This document shows, piece by piece, positions 50,572-55,400 of a stretch of DNA of 55,400 nt; the stretch's first letter is position 1, and the number at the start of each line of letters is the position of its first letter. The stretch lies in NCBI GenBank assembly GCA_048569615.1, contig JBLIRK010000017.1:1-55400 (forward strand), read 5' to 3'. Below the pieces are notes generated by a model. That model was not told where the DNA came from, did not search any database, and saw nothing but the letters and a program-made list of their open reading frames with translations. Position numbers and translations under genes: made by a program. The DNA is from JAYEPK01 sp048569615 (GTDB lineage Archaea; Thermoplasmatota; Penumbrarchaeia; Penumbrarchaeales; Penumbrarchaeaceae).

Positions 50572-51069
50572 ATGATGCCGCTGGGACACCTGGGCCTTCC
50601 CCTTCTTCCGTTCCTATTCAAGGGCGAGATTTCCTGGGACGTCCGTCTGGTGGTAGTCGGCGCCGTCCTCCCGGACCTCATCGACAAACCTTTGGGTCAT
50701 CTTATTCTCCCCGAGAACAACGGAAGGATAATCGCACACTCCATAATGTTCTCCGCCATTCTCCTTCTCTCGGCCGTGGCATGGAGGCCCCTGATGCCAG
50801 TGGCCTACGGAACGGCCGTCCATCAGCTCCTCGACGGAACCTTCACGGAACCCCAGGGAGCACTTTGGCCCCTGATGGGGGGATTCAGGTACACGGATTA
50901 TGATGTTGTCCGGTGGCTCTATGCCTACACCGAGCCCTACGTGATAGCGGAGGAGGCGGCGGGAGCGATCGTGATGATATCCTTCATGATCATATTCGGA
51001 GGCTTCGGATGGGGGAACATCCGGTCATTATTGGCCAGGGGGCGCCCGGAGCATGCTTCGGATAATTAA
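50572..51069 (+). CDS. YdjM/DUF457-type membrane-bound metal-dependent hydrolase-like protein
   Basis: The 165-residue protein has about four helices and conserved His and Asp residues in loops: PLGHLGLPLLP, VLPDLIDKPLGH, GRIIAHSIMF and AVHQLLDGTF. This matches the YdjM/YbcI (DUF457) family of inner-membrane putative hydrolases. The biochemical role is unproven. The start is one of two adjacent ATGs. The next element downstream is a tRNA gene with its own promoter. Confidence 0.75.
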   Translation: MMPLGHLGLPLLPFLFKGEISWDVRLVVVGAVLPDLIDKPLGHLILPENNGRIIAHSIMFSAILLLSAVAWRPLMPVAYGTAVHQLLDGTFTEPQGALWPLMGGFRYTDYDVVRWLYAYTEPYVIAEEAAGAIVMISFMIIFGGFGWGNIRSLLARGRPEHASDN

Positions 51070-51078
51070 TTTATATAA
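51070..51078 (+). promoter_or_regulatory. TATA box of the tRNA-His gene
   Basis: TTTATATAA is centred 33 bases before the mature tRNA 5' end, the normal archaeal tRNA promoter distance. Confidence 0.6.
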
Positions 51079-51106
51079 CGAGCATATGGGGTTATCCCAA
51101 CCAATG

Positions 51107-51179
51107 GCCGGGATGGTGTAGCCTGGTAGCATCGGGGACTGTGGATCCCCTCGCCCGAGTTCAAATCTCGGTCCCGGCC
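51107..51179 (+). tRNA. tRNA-His (anticodon GTG)
   Basis: The 73-base cloverleaf has acceptor GCCGGGA paired with TCCCGGC (51172-51178), anticodon stem GGGGA/TCCCC with the loop CTGTGGA, anticodon GTG at 51141-51143, and T arm CCGAG-TTCAAAT-CTCGG. The discriminator is C73, and a G at 51106 can serve as the encoded G-1 diagnostic of tRNA-His. No intron or encoded CCA is present. Confidence 0.95.
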
Positions 51180-51212
51180 CTCCAGTAATTGCGGCGAAAA
51201 GGAGGAAGGTGT

Positions 51213-52061
51213 GTGGCAGAGACCGAGGCCCCAAAGGTGCAGAATCCCCTGGAGAGCTGCCAGGGACCGACTGGTTTCATCTACATCGCGGCCTTCGCAT
51301 TTCTTTTTCTGATAATGATAGACAGGAATCTTGGTGATGCCATATCCGCCATCATTGGGACGTTCCTCTTTCCGGTTATCGGATTCGGCGGCCGTGTACC
51401 GCTTCTCACCATGTTCTGCGCGAGCATCTTGACGATCACAATATCCACCACCATCAGGCATTTCACCATGGATTGGCTCGACCTTGCGAAGAAGCAGCGC
51501 ATTATGAACGAGTACAACAAGGAGGTCCGGGAGGCTACGAAGGCCGGCAATCAGTCAAGGGTTGAGAAGCTGCAGAAGGAGAACCAGGACATCATGGGCA
51601 TGCAATCGGCCATGATGATGCAGCAGATGAAGGCCTCTGTCCTGTCCATGGTGATCGCCATACTGATCTTCAGGTGGCTATATACCTTCCTGGATGCCGT
51701 TCCCCAGGCCACAGCATCGGTTCCCTGGGACATGGAGTGGCCCCTGATGGGATCGGCCTTCGGGCAGGTGTGCAGCACCATATGCATGAACCCGGCCGGG
51801 GGCGGGATGCCCTACTGGATCTTCCTCTACATCGCCATATCGGTTCCCATAGGACAGGCGCTTATGAGGGGGCTGAAGTACTTCGAATTCTCCAGGAAGC
51901 TCAAGGAGAAGGGTGAGGAAGTATTTGCAAAGAAGAAGGTGCAGCCCGGACTCGTCGAGGAGCCGCCTTCTGAAAAAGGCGGTAAAAGGAAGAAAAAAAA
52001 GACCGACAGGGAGGGGGAGGAGAAGCCGGTGGAGAAGGCCAGGAAGAGGAAGGCTAAATAA
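51213..52061 (+). CDS. EMC3/TMCO1-family (DUF106) membrane insertase
   Basis: The 282-residue protein is the archaeal DUF106/EMC3 relative of YidC/Oxa1-type insertases. It has a first helix (GFIYIAAFAFLFLIMID), a second helix, a cytoplasmic coiled-coil loop (EYNKEVREATKAGNQSRVEK and MGMQSAMMMQQMKA) and further helices. The tail is highly basic (GGKRKKKKTDREGEE) and may contact ribosomes. The GTG start at 51213 sits 7 bases after GGAGG. Its role, inferred from the family, is membrane protein insertion. It lies just after tRNA-His and before purC. Confidence 0.9.
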   Translation: MAETEAPKVQNPLESCQGPTGFIYIAAFAFLFLIMIDRNLGDAISAIIGTFLFPVIGFGGRVPLLTMFCASILTITISTTIRHFTMDWLDLAKKQRIMNEYNKEVREATKAGNQSRVEKLQKENQDIMGMQSAMMMQQMKASVLSMVIAILIFRWLYTFLDAVPQATASVPWDMEWPLMGSAFGQVCSTICMNPAGGGMPYWIFLYIAISVPIGQALMRGLKYFEFSRKLKEKGEEVFAKKKVQPGLVEEPPSEKGGKRKKKKTDREGEEKPVEKARKRKAK

Positions 52062-52093
52062 GAAGTTACCCTTCACCGCAACGAGGACTCCCC

Positions 52094-53026
52094 ATGGTCG
52101 AATTCGATGACATGAAGCTTCTGCAGGTAGGCAAGGTCAAGGAAGTGTACGGGCTCCCCGGAACGGATGAGCTCGTTTTCAGGTTCACGGATAAGATATC
52201 GGTCTTCGACAAGGTGATCCCCTCTTCCATACCCCGGAAGGGTGAATCCCTCTGCAGGACCTCCGCGTTCTGGTTCGAGAGGTCCCGGGACCTTGGTGTG
52301 AAGACGCATTTCCTGGAACTGAGCTCCCCCAGCTCCATGAGGGTCAGGAGGGTAAACGTCGAGAGGAACATGAACAGGATCACCCGCGATTCCAGATCAA
52401 TTCTGATCCCTCTTGAATTCATCGCCAGGTATTACGTGGCCGGTTCTCTGCTGGACAGGATGAAGAAGGGCAAGGTCAGGATGGAGGACGTGGGCTTTCC
52501 CCGCGGTCACACTCCCAAGTACGGGGAGCCGCTTCCCGAGCCCCTTTTCGAGGCCACGACGAAGCTTGAGGAGATAGACAGGCCGGTGACCAACGAGGAA
52601 GCGAGGGATCTTGCTAAGCTCTCCAAGGAGGAATGGGATTCAATCTATGAGGCCGTAATGAAGGTGGACGAGGTCATCGCCTCCCAGGCGGGATCGAGGG
52701 GATTGATTCACGTTGACGGGAAGAAGGAGTTCGGTTTCGACCGGAACAGGGAGCTGATGCTTCTGGATACCTTCGGGACCGCGGACGAGGACAGGTTCTG
52801 GGACGTCAAGGCCTACGACGAGGGGAAGCTTGTGGAGCTTTCGAAGGAGGCCGTCAGACAGTATTACAGGTCATCAGGATATCACGCTGCATTGATGGAG
52901 GCAAGGGACCGGGGCGTGTCCAAAAAAGATGAGCCCTCCATTCCGCCGCTCCCCGACAGCGAAGTGGAGAAGGTTTCCCTGCTTTACAGGGAGATGTACG
53001 AGAGGCTCACGGGACAGGATTTCTGA
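52094..53026 (+). CDS. purC: Phosphoribosylaminoimidazole-succinocarboxamide synthase (SAICAR synthetase)
   Basis: PurC joins aspartate to CAIR in purine synthesis with ATP. The 310-residue protein has GKVKEVY near residue 14, FTDKISVFDKVIPSSIPRKG, EFIARYYVAGSLLDRM, the substrate segment EATTKLEEIDRP and IHVDGKKEFGFDRN with the catalytic acidic pair. The length fits archaeal PurC. It ends one base before the convergent J-domain gene. Confidence 0.95.
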   Translation: MVEFDDMKLLQVGKVKEVYGLPGTDELVFRFTDKISVFDKVIPSSIPRKGESLCRTSAFWFERSRDLGVKTHFLELSSPSSMRVRRVNVERNMNRITRDSRSILIPLEFIARYYVAGSLLDRMKKGKVRMEDVGFPRGHTPKYGEPLPEPLFEATTKLEEIDRPVTNEEARDLAKLSKEEWDSIYEAVMKVDEVIASQAGSRGLIHVDGKKEFGFDRNRELMLLDTFGTADEDRFWDVKAYDEGKLVELSKEAVRQYYRSSGYHAALMEARDRGVSKKDEPSIPPLPDSEVEKVSLLYREMYERLTGQDF

Positions 53027-53027
53027 T

Positions 53028-54164
53028 TCACCGGTATCTGCTGAGCATCTCGTCGTAAAGGGACCTTCTTGCCGGATCGAGGAGGATCTCCTTTGCCTTG
53101 TTCAGCTTGATCATCTCCCTCCCTATGGTGTCCGCATATAGCGGGCCCATGTCCCTGTTCTTGTCCGGATGGAAGAGCAGGGCGCGCTTCCTGTAAGCTT
53201 TCCTTATTTCCCTGGATGAGACATTCCTTTCCACCTTCAGGACCTGATAGAGGTCCTGCCCGTCTATGAACAGGTCCTCCCATGTTATCTCTATCTCCTG
53301 CTCTTCTTCAACGGTGTATCTCTCTTCCTTGGGTTTCCAGTGAAGGAGCCTGTCGAAGTCCACCGCCCTTCCCACGACGGGCTCCTTTTTAGGGATCTCT
53401 CTTCTCAGCCTCTCGAAGGCCGGCACATCCGCAAATAGCTCCTTTTCATCTCCCTTGGCAGCGGAAGACCGGCCCTCCTCGACCCCGAGCACTTTGAATT
53501 CCTTTTTCCTGTCGGGATTGAGAGATGCCGTTTCCTTTCTCTGCACCGGTACGAGGTCCAGTTCGATGGCCCCGGAAGGGGGCGCCTCGACCACTTCGAG
53601 CCTCTTCCTCATCCCCCTCACCCGGACGTATCCGATTACCATGGAGATCTCAAGGAAGACGAAGTATCCTCCAAGCAGCGAGGTTGACAGGACCATGTCA
53701 ACGTTCATCTCGCTTCCGTAGAGTACAGCGATGAGGAAGTAGCTTACGAAGATCGTCTGGAATATCAGCGAGATGGTGCCCGTGAGCCAACCACCCAGCT
53801 TGATGTAGGGCAGTATCACAGAACCGAACAGTGTCCAGAGCCCGAACATTATCAGTATGTAGTTCACCGGGGGAAGGGAAAGGAAACCCCCCATCATAAT
53901 GAAGGGTGCGAGGATGATGGCAAGGAGGGAGATGAAGGTCATGGTTATGTTGGATACCTCCTTGGATCCGATGAGGAGGAACACCAGTCCCGTGATGAAC
54001 ATTATGAGGCCGACGGCCGAAAGGATGATCATCAGTACTCCGAGGAGGAATGTTATGAAATCGCCCGATAACGCTATGGCGCCCATCAGGAAGACCGTTG
54101 CGATGATCCAGAGGTTAAGCCCCAGGATCTGATATCTGATTCCCTTCAGGGCCCTCTCGTACAT
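53028..54164 (-). CDS. Multi-span membrane protein with C-terminal J domain
   Basis: The 378-residue protein has five to six transmembrane helices in its first ~190 residues and a cytoplasmic, charged linker. A J domain occupies the last ~70 residues: DLYQVLKVERNVSSREIRKA, then LFHPDKN with the HPD that activates Hsp70. It would recruit DnaK to the membrane. The ATG at 54164 is preferred over 54191, since the TATA box (TTTAAATA at 54197-54204) predicts a transcript start near 54175 and a GGGGAG element precedes 54164. Together with the insertase two genes away, a role in membrane-protein biogenesis is plausible. Confidence 0.8.
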   Translation of the reverse strand: MYERALKGIRYQILGLNLWIIATVFLMGAIALSGDFITFLLGVLMIILSAVGLIMFITGLVFLLIGSKEVSNITMTFISLLAIILAPFIMMGGFLSLPPVNYILIMFGLWTLFGSVILPYIKLGGWLTGTISLIFQTIFVSYFLIAVLYGSEMNVDMVLSTSLLGGYFVFLEISMVIGYVRVRGMRKRLEVVEAPPSGAIELDLVPVQRKETASLNPDRKKEFKVLGVEEGRSSAAKGDEKELFADVPAFERLRREIPKKEPVVGRAVDFDRLLHWKPKEERYTVEEEQEIEITWEDLFIDGQDLYQVLKVERNVSSREIRKAYRKRALLFHPDKNRDMGPLYADTIGREMIKLNKAKEILLDPARRSLYDEMLSRYR

Positions 54165-54196
54165 TGACTGCCGCTCCCCTGTTTGTAACATGATGA

Positions 54197-54204
54197 TATT
54201 TAAA
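54197..54204 (-). promoter_or_regulatory. TATA box for the J-domain membrane protein
   Basis: TTTAAATA on the minus strand supports initiation near 54175 and thus the inner ATG at 54164. Confidence 0.5.
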
Positions 54205-54243
54205 ATGGTTTTTCAAGGCAGCAGCCTCATCGGAAAAGGATAG

Positions 54244-54252
54244 ATATTTATA
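54244..54252 (+). promoter_or_regulatory. TATA box for the MarC-family gene (leaderless)
   Basis: ATATTTATA is centred 28 bases before the ATG at 54276, indicating a leaderless transcript. Confidence 0.5.
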
Positions 54253-54275
54253 CGGGTCCAGGTTCCACCCGGACC

Positions 54276-54905
54276 ATGGTTTGGGAGTTCGCCCTCTCGA
54301 CACTCATCTCCCTCTTCGCCATTATAAACCCGATGGGAGCGGTACCCAACTACGTTATTCTGACCCAGGGGTATTCGAAAAAGGAGAAGGTCATGGTGGT
54401 CAAGAAGGCGGTCATCGTCGCCCTCATGGTGCTGATAGTGTTCGCCCTGATCGGGCAGATGATCTTCGAGTTCCTTCACATCACCGTCGACGCTTTCAGA
54501 GTGGCGGGGGGAGCCGTGCTCTTTTTGATCGCCATGGACATGGTGAGAGGGAACACCCCCCAGGCAAAGCTGAACCCCAAGGAGAAGAAGGACCACCTTG
54601 AAAGGGAGCAGGTCGGCGTTGTTCCGCTCGGGATACCTCTCCTTGCCGGACCCGGTTCGATCACAACGGTCATGATAACGATCTCGGACAGCCCCTCGAA
54701 TGTGCTCCTGGGGGTTTTGATCGTCGTTGCGAGCATCGTGATCGTCATGACCTTCGCCTATTTCGTTCTCAGGAACTCCAACTTGATATTCGACAGGCTC
54801 GGAAGGACCGGGACCAAGATATTCTCCAGGGTGATGGGTCTTCTTCTGGGAGCAATAGCCGTGCAGTTCATGGCCGATGGTATTATCGGGCTCTTCAATC
54901 TCTAG
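54276..54905 (+). CDS. MarC-family (UPF0056) membrane protein
   Basis: The 209-residue protein has six helices and the MarC/UPF0056 hallmarks: LFAIINPMGAVPNYVILTQ near the N-terminus, AFRVAGGAVLFLIAMDMV in the middle and VPLGIPLLAGPGSITTVMIT. The family's transport role is not settled; amino-acid export has been proposed. The methyltransferase gene starts 7 bases after its stop, suggesting one operon. Confidence 0.88.
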   Translation: MVWEFALSTLISLFAIINPMGAVPNYVILTQGYSKKEKVMVVKKAVIVALMVLIVFALIGQMIFEFLHITVDAFRVAGGAVLFLIAMDMVRGNTPQAKLNPKEKKDHLEREQVGVVPLGIPLLAGPGSITTVMITISDSPSNVLLGVLIVVASIVIVMTFAYFVLRNSNLIFDRLGRTGTKIFSRVMGLLLGAIAVQFMADGIIGLFNL

Positions 54906-54912
54906 GTGAAGG

Positions 54913-55335
54913 ATGATGGACCCTGCTAAGGCATGGGAGAGCCACTATAGGCGGAATCCGGTGAGCTGGAAGGGGCCTTCGGCTCGGCTTCCGGAAATTC
55001 CTTCCGGTTCAAGGGTCCTTGATGTCGGCTGCGGCGACGGGGGAACCCTGATAAAGCTTTGCGAATCGGGAATGGATGCCGTTGGCATTGATCTTTCCAG
55101 AACGGCGCTTGGCAGGACCAGGGAGAGGCTGAACAACAGGGGCTTTACAGCTGAACTCTTCGAGATGGATATTCTCTCCGATATCTCTTTTCTTGGGAGC
55201 TTCGATGCGGTATTCCTTCATCATGTCCTCGATTCGCTCCTCGAGAGTGATCGGAGAAAGGCCGTTCTCGATCTGACCGATGAGGAATGTCTCGATTTGA
55301 AGATGCTCAAGGTTTGGAGTAAGCCTGTGTCGTAA
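54913..55335 (+). CDS. Class I SAM-dependent methyltransferase, apparently truncated
   Basis: The 140-residue protein has the SAM-binding motif VLDVGCGDGG, the acidic strand-2 end AVGIDLS, motif II (FEMDILSD) and strand 4 (FDAVFLHHVLDSLLESDRR). The sequence stops soon after, with no strands 5-7, so about a third of the fold is missing. The last ~20 residues (from about LTDEECLDLK) do not resemble the usual continuation. This points to truncation, perhaps by an insertion whose edge lies here, or a frameshift. It is close behind the MarC gene. Confidence 0.65.
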   Translation: MMDPAKAWESHYRRNPVSWKGPSARLPEIPSGSRVLDVGCGDGGTLIKLCESGMDAVGIDLSRTALGRTRERLNNRGFTAELFEMDILSDISFLGSFDAVFLHHVLDSLLESDRRKAVLDLTDEECLDLKMLKVWSKPVS

Positions 55336-55400
55336 ACTTGAAAGGACCAGGGAAAATATAGTCGGCAGTTTGCAGTTGTCAGAAAACAGTAAAAAACTTT
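55336..55400. other. AT-rich window end without recognised gene
   Basis: This short stretch is A-rich and carries no convincing start. It may be the edge of a mobile element or intergenic sequence; the window ends before this can be told. Confidence 0.3.

Overview
The window looks like a chromosomal segment of an uncultured-type archaeon, most likely from the Thermoplasmatota. The reasons are an archaeal Orc1/Cdc6 initiator, a 20S proteasome alpha subunit, an archaeal riboflavin synthase, an EMC3/DUF106 insertase, the small subunit of archaeal phosphomevalonate dehydratase, TATA-box promoters with short leaders or none, and many surface proteins with PKD, beta-helix or propeller ectodomains. 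Placement within the phylum is inference. Coding density is high, and most genes have moderate to high GC. The first ~700 bases are clearly AT-richer.

Layout. 1-5.6 kb: a partial membrane protein, a secreted TolB-propeller protein with calcium-type repeats, a metallo-beta-lactamase-fold hydrolase and two membrane or surface proteins. 5.9-13.5 kb: carA-carB (carbamoyl phosphate synthesis), a FAD oxidoreductase and two armadillo-like repeat proteins. 13.6-16.3 kb: a large surface protein whose cytoplasmic tail carries zinc ribbons. 16.5-21.3 kb: a tight hypB-hypF-hypC-hypA-hypD cluster for [NiFe]-hydrogenase maturation; neither hypE nor hydrogenase structural genes are present here. 21.5-28.3 kb: a small unknown protein, a TauE/SafE permease, a zinc-ribbon membrane protein, an isoprenylcysteine-methyltransferase-like protein, a glycerophosphodiesterase overlapping a secreted beta-helix protein, and a type 2 malate/lactate dehydrogenase. 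28.4-33.4 kb: a 1,058-residue PKD protein with three cytoplasmic zinc ribbons, then an operon of a Gln/Pro-rich protein, the phosphomevalonate dehydratase small subunit and an SCP2-like protein. 33.5-39.4 kb: a zinc-ribbon membrane protein, Orc1/Cdc6, a giant cadherin/PKD-like surface protein and a small conserved protein. 39.6-43.3 kb: an unknown gene next to a proteasome alpha subunit with a C-terminal helix-hairpin-helix extension, opposed by a riboflavin operon that begins with a DHBP synthase-FAD synthetase fusion. 43.3-47.5 kb: TPR and zinc-ribbon proteins, a membrane-anchored C45-type Ntn-hydrolase and a protein with a PGF-CTERM-like tail. 47.6-55.4 kb: a GHMP sugar kinase, an SDR without its usual catalytic lysine, a NYN nuclease, a YdjM-type membrane protein, tRNA-His, the insertase, purC, a membrane protein with a C-terminal J domain, a MarC-family protein and a truncated methyltransferase.

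The most noteworthy signals are the proteasome alpha-HhH architecture, the recurring design of a surface ectodomain, one membrane span and cytoplasmic zinc ribbons, the ribB-ribL fusion, the hyp cluster without hypE and with an altered HypF zinc site, and the possible disruption of the last gene.
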